This document shows, piece by piece, positions 51,085-58,659 of a DNA stretch of 64,000 bases. The translations under genes and the position numbers were made by a program. A model generated the notes under the pieces. That model was not told the origin of the DNA. It saw only the letters and a program-made list of their open reading frames with translations, and searched no databases. The stretch is from Oceanisphaera sp. IT1-181. Lineage in GTDB: Bacteria > Pseudomonadota > Gammaproteobacteria > Enterobacterales > Aeromonadaceae. Positions within the stretch are counted from its first letter, which is position 1. Each line of letters begins with the position of its first letter. The stretch lies in the NCBI RefSeq assembly GCF_033807535.1, contig NZ_CP136856.1, forward strand, positions 166,001-230,000. The letters run 5' to 3'.

Positions 51085-51383
51085 TCCGTGAAGAGCGTAT
51101 TTTAAAAGTTCTGAGGGCGCCGCATGTCTCTGAAAAAAGCACCATGGTTGCTGAAAAGACGAACACTATCGTCTTCAAAGTTGCAATGGATGCTACTAAA
51201 GCTGAAGTAAAAGCTGCGGTCGAGAAGCTGTTCGAAGTTGAAGTTAAAGATGTTCGCTCGTTAGTGGTGAAGGGTAAAACCAAACGCACCGGTAACCGCA
51301 CAGGCCGTCGTTCCGATTGGAAGAAAGCCTACGTGACCCTGAAAGAAGGTCAAGACATCGACTTCATCGGCGGCGCCGAGTAA
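51081..51383 (+). CDS. rplW: 50S ribosomal protein L23
   Basis: The 100-residue protein starts IREERILKVLRAPHVSEKST and contains KVAMDATKAEVKAAVEKLFEVEVKDV, typical of L23. It sits at the tunnel exit and docks SRP and trigger factor. It overlaps rplD by 4 nt (ATGA), so the two are translationally coupled. Confidence 0.98.
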   Translation: MIREERILKVLRAPHVSEKSTMVAEKTNTIVFKVAMDATKAEVKAAVEKLFEVEVKDVRSLVVKGKTKRTGNRTGRRSDWKKAYVTLKEGQDIDFIGGAE

Positions 51384-51400
51384 GAAAGGAGCAAGTTAAA

Positions 51401-52225
51401 ATGGCAGTTATTAAGTGTAAGCCTACTTCTCCGGGTCGCCGTCATGTAGTTCAGATCAGCAACCCGGAATTGTACAAAGGCAAGCCGTTCGCCGCCCTGC
51501 TGGAAAAGAAAACCAGAACTGGTGGTCGTAACAACGCTGGCCGTACTACTACTCGCCACATTGGCGGTGGTCATAAGCAGCACTATCGTTTAGTTGACTT
51601 CAAACGCAACAAAGACGGTATCCCGGCCAAAGTTGAACGCTTAGAGTATGATCCTAACCGTACAGCTAACTTGGCTTTGCTGTTGTTTGCCGATGGTGAG
51701 CGTCGTTACATCTTGGCACCTAAGGGTGTTCATGCTGGCGACCAAATCCTGTCTGGCGATGCCGCACCGATCAAAGCAGGTAACTGCTTGCCGATGCGCA
51801 ACATCCCAGTGGGTAGCACAGTGCATGCCATCGAGATGAAACCAGGTAAGGGCGCGCAAATTGCACGTTCTGCTGGTACCTCCGCCCAGATCCTGGCGCG
51901 TGATGGAAACTACGTAACCCTGCGTCTGCGTTCTGGCGAAGTACGTAAAGTACTGGCTGAGTGCCGTGCAACTCTGGGTGAAGTAGGCAACGCTGAGCAC
52001 ATGTTGCGTCAGCTGGGTAAAGCTGGTGCAACGCGCTGGCGTGGTATTCGTCCTACCGTTCGCGGTGTGGCGATGAACCCTGTAGATCACCCACACGGTG
52101 GTGGTGAAGGTCGCAGTTCTGGCGGTCGTCATCCGGTTACTCCTTGGGGTAAACCGACTAAGGGTGCCAAAACCCGTAAAAATAAGCGTACTGAGCCATT
52201 AGTAGTACGTCATCGTAACAAGTAA
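51401..52225 (+). CDS. rplB: 50S ribosomal protein L2
   Basis: The 274-residue protein begins MAVIKCKPTSPGRRHVV and carries the conserved C-terminal segment GVAMNPVDHPHGGGEGRSSGG, with the His essential for peptidyl transfer. ATG 51401 follows AAGGAG; the frame is open upstream through rplW in another phase. L2 bridges the subunits and supports the catalytic centre. Confidence 0.98.
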   Translation: MAVIKCKPTSPGRRHVVQISNPELYKGKPFAALLEKKTRTGGRNNAGRTTTRHIGGGHKQHYRLVDFKRNKDGIPAKVERLEYDPNRTANLALLLFADGERRYILAPKGVHAGDQILSGDAAPIKAGNCLPMRNIPVGSTVHAIEMKPGKGAQIARSAGTSAQILARDGNYVTLRLRSGEVRKVLAECRATLGEVGNAEHMLRQLGKAGATRWRGIRPTVRGVAMNPVDHPHGGGEGRSSGGRHPVTPWGKPTKGAKTRKNKRTEPLVVRHRNK

Positions 52226-52246
52226 TCGTTATTTAGAGGTATCGCC

Positions 52247-52525
52247 ATGCCACGTTCTCTCAAGAAAGGTCCTTTCATAGACCTGCACTTGCTGAAGAAG
52301 GTAGAGAAAGCGGTGGAAAGCGGGGAAAAGAAACCAATTAAGACTTGGTCCCGTCGTTCAATGATCATTCCGAACATGATCGGTTTGACCATCGCTGTCC
52401 ATAATGGTCGTCAACATGTGCCCGTATTCGTTTCTGAAGAAATGATCGGCCACAAGTTAGGCGAATTTGCACCGACTCGTACTTATCGCGGCCATGTCGC
52501 AGATAAGAAGGCCAAGAAGCGTTAA
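52247..52525 (+). CDS. rpsS: 30S ribosomal protein S19
   Basis: The 92-residue protein is the same length as in E. coli and starts PRSLKKGPFIDLHLLKKVE. It contains VHNGRQHVPVFVSEEMIGHKLGEFAPTRTYRGH, the S19 signature. It lies in the 30S head by the tRNA path and pairs with S13. The gap to rplV is 10 nt. Confidence 0.98.
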   Translation: MPRSLKKGPFIDLHLLKKVEKAVESGEKKPIKTWSRRSMIIPNMIGLTIAVHNGRQHVPVFVSEEMIGHKLGEFAPTRTYRGHVADKKAKKR

Positions 52526-52535
52526 GGGGTAAAAG

Positions 52536-52868
52536 ATGGAAGCTATAGCTAAACACCGCTTTGCTCGTACTTCTGCCCAGAAGGCGCGCCTGGTAGCCGA
52601 TCAAGTCCGTGGTCTATCCGTAGACAAGGCTCTGAATGTCCTGGCTTTCAGCCCTAAAAAGGCTGCCGTTCTGGTTAAGAAAGTACTTGAATCTGCCATT
52701 GCTAATGCCGAGCACAATGAAGGTGCGGATATCGATGAGCTGACAGTGGCTAAGATCTTCGTTGACGAAGGTCCAACCATGAAGCGTATTCGTCCACGGG
52801 CTAAAGGCCGCGCGGACCGTATCATGAAGCGTACCAGCCACATCACTGTGGTTGTGTCCGACCGCTAA
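52536..52868 (+). CDS. rplV: 50S ribosomal protein L22
   Basis: The 110-residue protein starts MEAIAKHRFARTSAQKARLVADQVRG. It contains the exit-tunnel hairpin region FVDEGPTMKRIRPRAKGRADRIMKRTSHITVVV. This loop is where macrolide-resistance changes occur in other species; none can be judged here. It lies 10 nt after rpsS and 17 nt before rpsC. Confidence 0.98.
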   Translation: MEAIAKHRFARTSAQKARLVADQVRGLSVDKALNVLAFSPKKAAVLVKKVLESAIANAEHNEGADIDELTVAKIFVDEGPTMKRIRPRAKGRADRIMKRTSHITVVVSDR

Positions 52869-52885
52869 GAGGCTAGGAGATAGCA

Positions 52886-53575
52886 ATGGGCCAGAAAGTA
52901 CACCCAAACGGAATTCGCTTAGGGATTACCAAGCCTTTTAATTCGACCTGGTTTGCGAATACAAAGGACTTTGCTGATAACTTATACAGCGACTTTCAAG
53001 TTCGTCAGTACCTCAAAGAGGAACTGAAGAATGCATCACTGTCTCGTATCGTGATCGAGCGTCCTGCGAAGAGCATCCGTGTGACTATTCACACTGCTCG
53101 TCCAGGCGTGGTCATCGGTAAGAAAGGTGAAGACGTGGAAAAACTGCGCAAGCACATCGCCAAATTGGCCGGTGTACCTGCACAGATTAATATTTCCGAA
53201 GTGCGTAAACCTGAGCTGGATGGTCAGTTGGTAGCGGATTCAATCGCTTCTCAACTCGAGCGCCGCGTCATGTTCCGTCGTGCTATGAAGCGTGCGGTAC
53301 AGAACGCAATGCGTATCGGTTCCAAAGGCATTAAGGTGGAAGTTAGTGGTCGTCTAGGCGGCGCTGAAATCGCGCGTACCGAATGGTACCGTGAAGGTCG
53401 TGTGCCATTGCACACCCTGCGTGCTGATATCGACTACGCAACTTCTGAAGCAGCTACCACTTACGGCATCATCGGCGTAAAGGTTTGGATATTTAAAGGC
53501 GAAGTTCTAGGCGGCCTACCAGTCGTTGAAGAGCAAGCTCCATCCAAACCTAAGCGCAAAGGCCGCGGTAAGTAA
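52886..53575 (+). CDS. rpsC: 30S ribosomal protein S3
   Basis: The 229-residue protein starts MGQKVHPNGIRLGITKPFNSTWFA. It has the KH-domain region IVIERPAKSIRVTIHTARPGVVIGKKGEDVEKLR. With S4 and S5 it forms the mRNA entry helicase site. It is slightly shorter than E. coli S3 at the C-terminus and ends in a basic tail (SKPKRKGRGK). Confidence 0.98.
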   Translation: MGQKVHPNGIRLGITKPFNSTWFANTKDFADNLYSDFQVRQYLKEELKNASLSRIVIERPAKSIRVTIHTARPGVVIGKKGEDVEKLRKHIAKLAGVPAQINISEVRKPELDGQLVADSIASQLERRVMFRRAMKRAVQNAMRIGSKGIKVEVSGRLGGAEIARTEWYREGRVPLHTLRADIDYATSEAATTYGIIGVKVWIFKGEVLGGLPVVEEQAPSKPKRKGRGK

Positions 53576-53587
53576 GGAGACTCGGAA

Positions 53588-54001
53588 ATGTTGCAACCAA
53601 AACGTACGAAATTCCGTAAAGTCCACAAAGGCCGCAACCGCGGCGTGGCAACCACGGGTAACCTGATCTCTTTCGGTACCTATGGTCTTAAGGCGACTAC
53701 TCGCGGACGTATCACTGCTCGTCAAATCGAAGCAGCACGTCGTGCTATGACTCGTCACGTTAAGCGTCAAGGCAAAATCTGGATCCGTATTTTCCCAGAC
53801 AAGCCTATTACCGAAAAGCCCCTCGAAGTTCGTATGGGTAAGGGTAAGGGTAACGTTGAGTACTGGGTAGCCCAGATCCAGCCTGGTCGCGTTCTGTATG
53901 AGATGGACGGTGTACCTGAGTCAATCGCTCGCGAAGCCTTTGCACTGGCGGCGGCTAAGTTGCCAGTTAGGACCACTTTCGTAACTCGGACGGTGATGTG
54001 A
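53588..54001 (+). CDS. rplP: 50S ribosomal protein L16
   Basis: The 137-residue protein starts MLQPKRTKFRKVHKGRNRG. It carries FGTYGLKATTRGRITARQIEAARRAMTRHVKRQGKIWIRIFPDKP, including the Arg that is hydroxylated in E. coli. It organises the A-site region of 23S rRNA. The TGA stop overlaps the rpmC ATG by one base. Confidence 0.98.
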   Translation: MLQPKRTKFRKVHKGRNRGVATTGNLISFGTYGLKATTRGRITARQIEAARRAMTRHVKRQGKIWIRIFPDKPITEKPLEVRMGKGKGNVEYWVAQIQPGRVLYEMDGVPESIAREAFALAAAKLPVRTTFVTRTVM

Positions 54002-54192
54002 TGAAAGCACAAGACCTGCGTGAAAAGAGTGTTGAAGAACTGAACCAGGAACTGTTGGCTTTGCTGCATGCGCAATTCAAAATGCGTATTCAAGCAAGCA
54101 CCGGTCAACTGGAACAGACTCACAACATTAAAATTGTACGTCGCGATATCGCACGTGTAAAAACTGTTTTGAATCAAAAGGCAGGGGCGTAA
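54001..54192 (+). CDS. rpmC: 50S ribosomal protein L29
   Basis: The 63-residue helical protein matches L29: MKAQDLREKSVEELNQELL and QASTGQLEQTHNIKIVRRDIARVKTVL. It sits at the tunnel exit beside L23. ATG 54001 overlaps the rplP stop by one base; a GTG directly upstream is not needed. rpsQ begins 1 nt after the stop. Confidence 0.97.
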   Translation: MKAQDLREKSVEELNQELLALLHAQFKMRIQASTGQLEQTHNIKIVRRDIARVKTVLNQKAGA

Positions 54193-54193
54193 G

Positions 54194-54454
54194 ATGAGCG
54201 AATCTAACGTTCGTACCGTGCAAGGCGTAGTAGTTAGCGACAAGATGGAAAAATCCATCGTAGTAGCTATCAGCCGTTTCGTAAAACACCCGATCTACGG
54301 GAAGTATTTGAAGCGCACTACTAAGCTGCACGTGCACGATGAAAACAATGAGTGTTCTACCGGTGACGTCGTGACTGTTCGCGAATGTCGTCCGTTGTCT
54401 AAGACTAAGTCTTGGACTTTAGTAAAAATTATTGAGCGTCCGGTTAAAGCCTAA
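54194..54454 (+). CDS. rpsQ: 30S ribosomal protein S17
   Basis: The 86-residue OB-fold protein contains VVSDKMEKSIVVAISRFVKHPIYGKYLKRTTKLHVHDENNEC and GDVVTVRECRPLSKTKSWTLVKI, the S17 signature. It is the last gene of the S10 operon; a terminator lies 26 nt downstream. Confidence 0.98.
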   Translation: MSESNVRTVQGVVVSDKMEKSIVVAISRFVKHPIYGKYLKRTTKLHVHDENNECSTGDVVTVRECRPLSKTKSWTLVKIIERPVKA

Positions 54455-54480
54455 GACGGTTTGGTAATTTTTGTACGGTC

Positions 54481-54512
54481 AAACGGCCCTAATTTGGGGC
54501 CGTTTGTTTTTT
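54481..54512 (+). terminator. Terminator between S10 and spc operons
   Basis: AAACGGCCC and GGGCCGTTT form a 9-bp stem with a 7-nt loop, followed by GTTTTTT. It separates rpsQ from rplN. Confidence 0.9.
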
Positions 54513-54537
54513 ATACTTCCTTTTTCAGAATTTGCAG

Positions 54538-54546
54538 TGCTATAAT
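54538..54546 (+). promoter_or_regulatory. Extended -10 promoter of the spc operon
   Basis: TGCTATAAT is an extended -10 (TGnTATAAT) in the gap between the S10 terminator and rplN. A -35 element is not obvious, which is acceptable for this promoter type. The resulting leader would be about 65 nt. Confidence 0.7.
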
Positions 54547-54619
54547 GCTGCGCCTGCGAAAGGCAGCCTATATCCCGAAAGGGGTTTTAATAAAGTAATC
54601 ACTTTAGCGGAGCACTAAC

Positions 54620-54988
54620 ATGATCCAAATGCAAAGTATGCTGGACGTGGCCGACAACTCCGGTGCGCGTAGCGTAATGTGTATTAAGGTCCTGGGTGGC
54701 TCGCACCGCCGCTACGCCGGAATCGGCGACATCATCAAAGTTACTGTTAAGGAAGCAATTCCTCGCGGTAAAGTAAAAAAAGGTGATGTAATGAACGCGG
54801 TGGTCGTACGCACTCGGAAAGGCGTTCGTCGTCCGGACGGCTCAGTCATCCGTTTCGACCGCAACGCGGCCGTGATTTTAAATAGCAATCAACAGCCGAT
54901 CGGAACTCGTATTTTTGGGCCTGTGACGCGCGAACTTCGCAATGAGAAGTTCATGAAGATTGTTTCACTGGCACCTGAAGTACTGTAA
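54620..54988 (+). CDS. rplN: 50S ribosomal protein L14
   Basis: The 122-residue protein starts MIQMQSMLDVADNSGARSVMCIKVLGGS and contains VVVRTRKGVRRPDGSVIRFDRNAAVILN. It contacts 16S rRNA helix 14 and is the docking site of the silencing factor RsfS. It is the first gene of the spc operon, as in E. coli. Confidence 0.98.
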   Translation: MIQMQSMLDVADNSGARSVMCIKVLGGSHRRYAGIGDIIKVTVKEAIPRGKVKKGDVMNAVVVRTRKGVRRPDGSVIRFDRNAAVILNSNQQPIGTRIFGPVTRELRNEKFMKIVSLAPEVL

Positions 54989-54998
54989 GGAGTCAACG

Positions 54999-55316
54999 AT
55001 GGCAGCTAAAATCCGTCGCGATGACGAAGTCATCATTCTTACCGGCAAAGACAAAGGCAAACGTGGCAAGGTCACTAAAGTTTTAGTTGAAGCTGGTAAA
55101 GTAGTAGTCGCAGGTCTTAACCTGAACAAGAAACACCAGAAGCCAAACCCACAACTGGGCCAAGCTGGCGGTATTATTGAGCAGGAAGCACCTCTCGACG
55201 TTTCAAATGTAGCGCTGTTCAACTCTGCCTCTGGCAAAGCTGACCGTGTTGGTTTCCGGTTCGAAGACGAGAAGAAAGTTCGTTTCTTCAAGTCAACCGG
55301 CGAACTTGTGAAGTAA
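54999..55316 (+). CDS. rplX: 50S ribosomal protein L24
   Basis: The 105-residue KOW-domain protein starts AAKIRRDDEVIILTGKDKGKRGKV and has GGIIEQEAPLDVSNVALF. It is an assembly initiator for the 50S subunit. ATG 54999 follows GTAAGGAG; the frame runs into rplN upstream. Confidence 0.98.
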   Translation: MAAKIRRDDEVIILTGKDKGKRGKVTKVLVEAGKVVVAGLNLNKKHQKPNPQLGQAGGIIEQEAPLDVSNVALFNSASGKADRVGFRFEDEKKVRFFKSTGELVK

Positions 55317-55330
55317 TTGGAGTTTATACG

Positions 55331-55870
55331 ATGGCGAAACTGCATGGTTACTACAACGAAACTGTAGTAAAAGAGCTGATGAGTCAGTTCGGGTATACGT
55401 CTATCATGCAAGTCCCTCGGATTGAGAAAATCACCCTGAACATGGGTGTGGGTGAAGCTTTGGCTGATAAAAAGATCTTGGATAATGCTGCCGCCGATAT
55501 GGCTGCCATTTCCGGTCAAAAGCCACTGATCACCATTGCTCGTAAATCCGTTGCTGGCTTCAAAATACGTGAAGGCTACCCAATTGGTTGTAAAGTAACA
55601 CTGCGCGGCGAGCGTATGTGGGAGTTTTTGGAGCGTTTGATTTCGATTTCCATTCCTCGAATTCGTGACTTCCGTGGCCTGAACGCTAAATCGTTCGACG
55701 GTCGTGGTAACTACTCGATGGGTGTGAAAGAGCAAATCATCTTTCCAGAGATCGATTATGACAAAGTAGATCGTGTACGTGGTATGGACATTACTATCAC
55801 TACCTCTGCTAAGTCAGACGACGAAGGCCATGCTTTACTGGCAGCCTTTAACTTCCCATTCCGTAAGTAA
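55331..55870 (+). CDS. rplE: 50S ribosomal protein L5
   Basis: The 179-residue protein equals E. coli L5 in length, with MQVPRIEKITLNMGVGEA, ITIARKSVAGFKIREGYPIGCKVTLRG and RGMDITITTSAKSDDEGHALL. It binds 5S rRNA in the central protuberance. It lies 14 nt after rplX and 11 nt before rpsN. Confidence 0.98.
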   Translation: MAKLHGYYNETVVKELMSQFGYTSIMQVPRIEKITLNMGVGEALADKKILDNAAADMAAISGQKPLITIARKSVAGFKIREGYPIGCKVTLRGERMWEFLERLISISIPRIRDFRGLNAKSFDGRGNYSMGVKEQIIFPEIDYDKVDRVRGMDITITTSAKSDDEGHALLAAFNFPFRK

Positions 55871-55881
55871 GGTGTAGGGTT

Positions 55882-56187
55882 ATGGCAAAGCAATCAATGA
55901 AAGCTCGCGAAGTCAAGCGCGCAAAGCTAGCTGAAAAATTCTCAGCAAAGCGTTTTGCACTGAAAAATACCATCTCTAACGTGCATACTTCAGAAGAAGA
56001 CCGTTGGGATGCAGTGCTTAAACTGCAGCAATTGCCCCGTGACGCAAGTCCCTCTCGTCAGCGTAACCGCTGCAACATCACAGGCCGTCCGCATGGTTTC
56101 CTGCGTAAATTCGGTCTGAGCCGCATTAAAGTGCGTGAGCTGATGATGAAGGGTGAAATTCCAGGCCTGAAGAAGGCTTCTTGGTAA
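55882..56187 (+). CDS. rpsN: 30S ribosomal protein S14 (zinc-independent form)
   Basis: The 101-residue protein is the long S14 type, MAKQSMKAREVKRAKLAEKF to RPHGFLRKFGLSRIKVRELMMKGEIPGLKKASW. It has a single Cys and no CXXC pairs, so it does not bind zinc. This is the usual gammaproteobacterial form. It binds late in 30S head assembly. Confidence 0.98.
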   Translation: MAKQSMKAREVKRAKLAEKFSAKRFALKNTISNVHTSEEDRWDAVLKLQQLPRDASPSRQRNRCNITGRPHGFLRKFGLSRIKVRELMMKGEIPGLKKASW

Positions 56188-56209
56188 GCGAACACGGGAG
56201 TAATAGATT

Positions 56210-56602
56210 ATGAGCATGCAAGATCCGATCGCGGATATGCTAACCCGCATCCGCAACGGTCAGGCAGCCAATAAAGTGGCTGTGACCATGCCCTCTTCTA
56301 AAGTAAAAACGGCAATTGCCCAAGTACTTAAAGAAGAAGGCTATATTGCTGACTTTAACGTTGTTGGTGACATCAAGCCTGAGCTGGAAGTGACTTTAAA
56401 GTACTTCGAAGGCGAAGCTGTTGTTGAATTGATCCAACGCGTTAGCCGCCCAAGTCTGCGCATCTATAAGAAGCGCGACGAACTGCCAAAAGTAATGGCA
56501 GGTATGGGTGTTGCTATCATTTCCACGTCTAAAGGTGTAATGACCGACCGTGCCGCGCGTAAAGCCGGTATGGGCGGTGAAATCATCTGCTACGTAGCTT
56601 AA
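56210..56602 (+). CDS. rpsH: 30S ribosomal protein S8
   Basis: The 130-residue protein starts MSMQDPIADMLTRIRNGQAANK and ends with GVMTDRAARKAGMGGEIICYVA, typical of S8. Besides binding 16S rRNA, S8 is the autogenous repressor of the spc operon, acting near rplE in E. coli. The gap to rplF is 9 nt. Confidence 0.98.
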   Translation: MSMQDPIADMLTRIRNGQAANKVAVTMPSSKVKTAIAQVLKEEGYIADFNVVGDIKPELEVTLKYFEGEAVVELIQRVSRPSLRIYKKRDELPKVMAGMGVAIISTSKGVMTDRAARKAGMGGEIICYVA

Positions 56603-56611
56603 GGAGTAGAT

Positions 56612-57145
56612 ATGTCTCGTATTGCTAAGGCACCTATCGACATCCCTGCTGGCGTAGAAGTGACGTTGAAGGGTCAGGAAATTACTATCAAGGGCAGCAA
56701 AGGTACTTTAACTAGTACGCTTAATGCGGCCGTTGAAATCAGCCAGAATGATAACGTGCTGACGTTTGCTCCACGTGAAAACATGGCAAACGCTAATGCC
56801 CAAGCGGGTACTGCCCGTTCTTTGGTCAATAACATGGTTGTCGGTGTTACCGAAGGCTTTGAGCGCAAGCTGCAGCTGGTTGGTGTTGGCTATCGTGCCC
56901 AGATGAAAGGCAATGCAATTGCACTGTCTCTGGGTTTCTCTCACCCGGTTGAGCATGCGCTTCCTGAAGGCGTGACGGCTGAATGTCCGACTCAGACTGA
57001 GATTGTTCTCAAGTCTGCCGACAAACAGCAGATCGGTCAGGTCGCTGCCAATATTCGTGCGTACCGCAAGCCAGAGCCTTACAAAGGTAAAGGCGTTCGC
57101 TATTTCGGCGAACAGGTGCGCAGTAAAGAGGCTAAGAAGAAGTAA
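56612..57145 (+). CDS. rplF: 50S ribosomal protein L6
   Basis: The 177-residue protein has the two L6 repeats and the C-terminal signature PEPYKGKGVRYFGEQVRSKEAKKK. The N-terminus SRIAKAPIDIPAGVEVTLKGQEITIKGSKG is typical. It lies near the GTPase-associated centre. Length is equal to E. coli L6. Confidence 0.98.
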   Translation: MSRIAKAPIDIPAGVEVTLKGQEITIKGSKGTLTSTLNAAVEISQNDNVLTFAPRENMANANAQAGTARSLVNNMVVGVTEGFERKLQLVGVGYRAQMKGNAIALSLGFSHPVEHALPEGVTAECPTQTEIVLKSADKQQIGQVAANIRAYRKPEPYKGKGVRYFGEQVRSKEAKKK

Positions 57146-57154
57146 GGTAACACT

Positions 57155-57508
57155 ATGCTCAAAAAATCAGCTCGTATCCGCCGTGCTACAAAAGCACGTG
57201 CAAAGATGCTGGAACTGGGTGCGACACGCCTTGTGGTTCACCGTACTCCGCGTCACATCTATGCCCAGGTTATTGCAACTGGTAGTACCGCCGTGTTGGC
57301 TTCTGCGTCTACCGTAGAAAAAGCATTGCGTGAACAGTTGAAATCAACCGGCAATATTGATGCCGCAGCAGTTGTCGGTAAAGCTATCGCTGAACGCGCT
57401 CTTGAAAAAGGCGTTAAAGTTGTCGCTTTTGACCGTTCCGGTTTCCAATATCACGGTCGCGTAGCAGCATTAGCTACCGCTGCACGTGAAGCTGGTCTTC
57501 AGTTCTAA
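57155..57508 (+). CDS. rplR: 50S ribosomal protein L18
   Basis: The 117-residue protein starts MLKKSARIRRATKARAKMLELG and includes RLVVHRTPRHIYAQVI and AFDRSGFQYHGRVAALATAAREAGLQF. It binds 5S rRNA together with L5. Gaps are 9 nt to rplF and 14 nt to rpsE. Confidence 0.98.
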   Translation: MLKKSARIRRATKARAKMLELGATRLVVHRTPRHIYAQVIATGSTAVLASASTVEKALREQLKSTGNIDAAAVVGKAIAERALEKGVKVVAFDRSGFQYHGRVAALATAAREAGLQF

Positions 57509-57522
57509 AGGTGGAGTCGAAA

Positions 57523-58023
57523 ATGGCAAAAATCGAAGCTCAAGCCGGCGATCTGCAAGAAAAGCTCATTGCAGTTAACCGTGTTTCAAAAGTTGTAAAA
57601 GGTGGTCGTATCTTCTCCTTCACCGCTCTGACGGTAGTAGGCGACGGTAACGGTCGTATCGGATTTGGTTACGGTAAAGCTCGTGAAGTTCCAGCTGCGA
57701 TTCAAAAAGCAATGGAACAGGCTCGTCGTAACATGCGTACAATTGGCCTGAACAAGGGCACCTTATTCCATCCGGTAAAAGGTCGTCACTCTGGTTCAAA
57801 CGTATTCATGATGCCTGCTTCTGACGGTACCGGTATTATTGCCGGCGGTGCAATGCGCGCTGTGTTAGAAGTTGCAGGTATTCATAACGTACTGGCTAAA
57901 ACGTACGGTTCCACCAACCCAAACAACGTAGTCCGCGCTACCATCGGCGCTCTGGAAAAAATGAAGTCTCCAGAGCAAGTCGCTGCGAAACGTGGTCTGC
58001 GCGTTGACCAAATTCTGGGGTAA
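57523..58023 (+). CDS. rpsE: 30S ribosomal protein S5
   Basis: The 166-residue protein contains EKLIAVNRVSKVVKGGRIFSFTALTVVGDGNGRIGFGYGKAREVP, split over the double-stranded-RNA-binding loop, and GIHNVLAKTYGSTNPNNVVRAT. It contributes to decoding fidelity. ATG 57523 follows GGAG; a GTG at 57511 precedes the ribosome-binding site. Confidence 0.98.
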   Translation: MAKIEAQAGDLQEKLIAVNRVSKVVKGGRIFSFTALTVVGDGNGRIGFGYGKAREVPAAIQKAMEQARRNMRTIGLNKGTLFHPVKGRHSGSNVFMMPASDGTGIIAGGAMRAVLEVAGIHNVLAKTYGSTNPNNVVRATIGALEKMKSPEQVAAKRGLRVDQILG

Positions 58024-58029
58024 GCGCCA

Positions 58030-58212
58030 ATGGCTAACAAGACTGTAAAAATTACACAGACTCGCAGCTCAATCGGCCGTTTGCCTAAGCATAAGGCAAC
58101 GTTGCGTGGCCTGGGTCTGCGTCGTATTGGTCACACCGTTGAGCTGGAAGATACAGCTTGTACACGCGGTATGATCAACCAGGTTTACTACATGGTAAAG
58201 GTTGAGGAGTAA
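58030..58212 (+). CDS. rpmD: 50S ribosomal protein L30
   Basis: The 60-residue protein reads KTVKITQTRSSIGRLPKHKATLRGLGLRRI and then HTVELEDTACTRGMINQVYYMVKVEE, a typical L30. It lies 6 nt after rpsE and 4 nt before rplO, so all three are tightly coupled. Confidence 0.97.
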   Translation: MANKTVKITQTRSSIGRLPKHKATLRGLGLRRIGHTVELEDTACTRGMINQVYYMVKVEE

Positions 58213-58216
58213 TCGC

Positions 58217-58651
58217 ATGCGTTTGAATACTCTATCCCCAGCTGCCGGTTCAAAGCCAAGCGCTAAGCGCGTAGGTCGCGGTATCGGTTCAGGCATGGGT
58301 AAAACCGCTGGTCGTGGCCATAAAGGTCAGAAATCTCGCTCTGGCGGTAAGGTTCGTAACGGTTTTGAAGGCGGTCAAATGCCATTGAAACAGCGTTTGC
58401 CGAAGTTTGGTTTTACTTCGCGCAAAGGTTTAGTTACTGCTGAAGTCCGTTTGAGTGAACTGGCTCAAGTTGAAGGCAACGTTGTTGACTTGAACACCCT
58501 TAAGCAAGCTGGCTTGATTACCAAGAATATCCAGTTCGCCAAAGTTGTTCTGTCTGGCAGCATTGACCGTGAAGTGACTGTGGTTGGTCTGGGCGTCACC
58601 AAAGGTGCACGCGCAGCCATCGAGACTGCCGGCGGTAAAATCGAGGAATAA
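58217..58651 (+). CDS. rplO: 50S ribosomal protein L15
   Basis: The 144-residue protein, the E. coli length, starts MRLNTLSPAAGSKPSAKRVGRGIGSG. It has the Gly/Lys-rich KTAGRGHKGQKSRSGGKVRNGFEGGQMPLKQRLPKFGF region. ATG 58217 lies 4 nt beyond rpmD, whose end provides the GAGGAGT ribosome-binding site. It is a late assembly protein of the 50S subunit. Confidence 0.98.
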   Translation: MRLNTLSPAAGSKPSAKRVGRGIGSGMGKTAGRGHKGQKSRSGGKVRNGFEGGQMPLKQRLPKFGFTSRKGLVTAEVRLSELAQVEGNVVDLNTLKQAGLITKNIQFAKVVLSGSIDREVTVVGLGVTKGARAAIETAGGKIEE

Positions 58652-58659
58652 AAAGTACT

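Noticed and set aside
54965..55735. 256-codon minus-strand frame across rplX and rplE
   Set aside because: It is antisense to two certain ribosomal protein genes; codon bias of those genes leaves the complement open.
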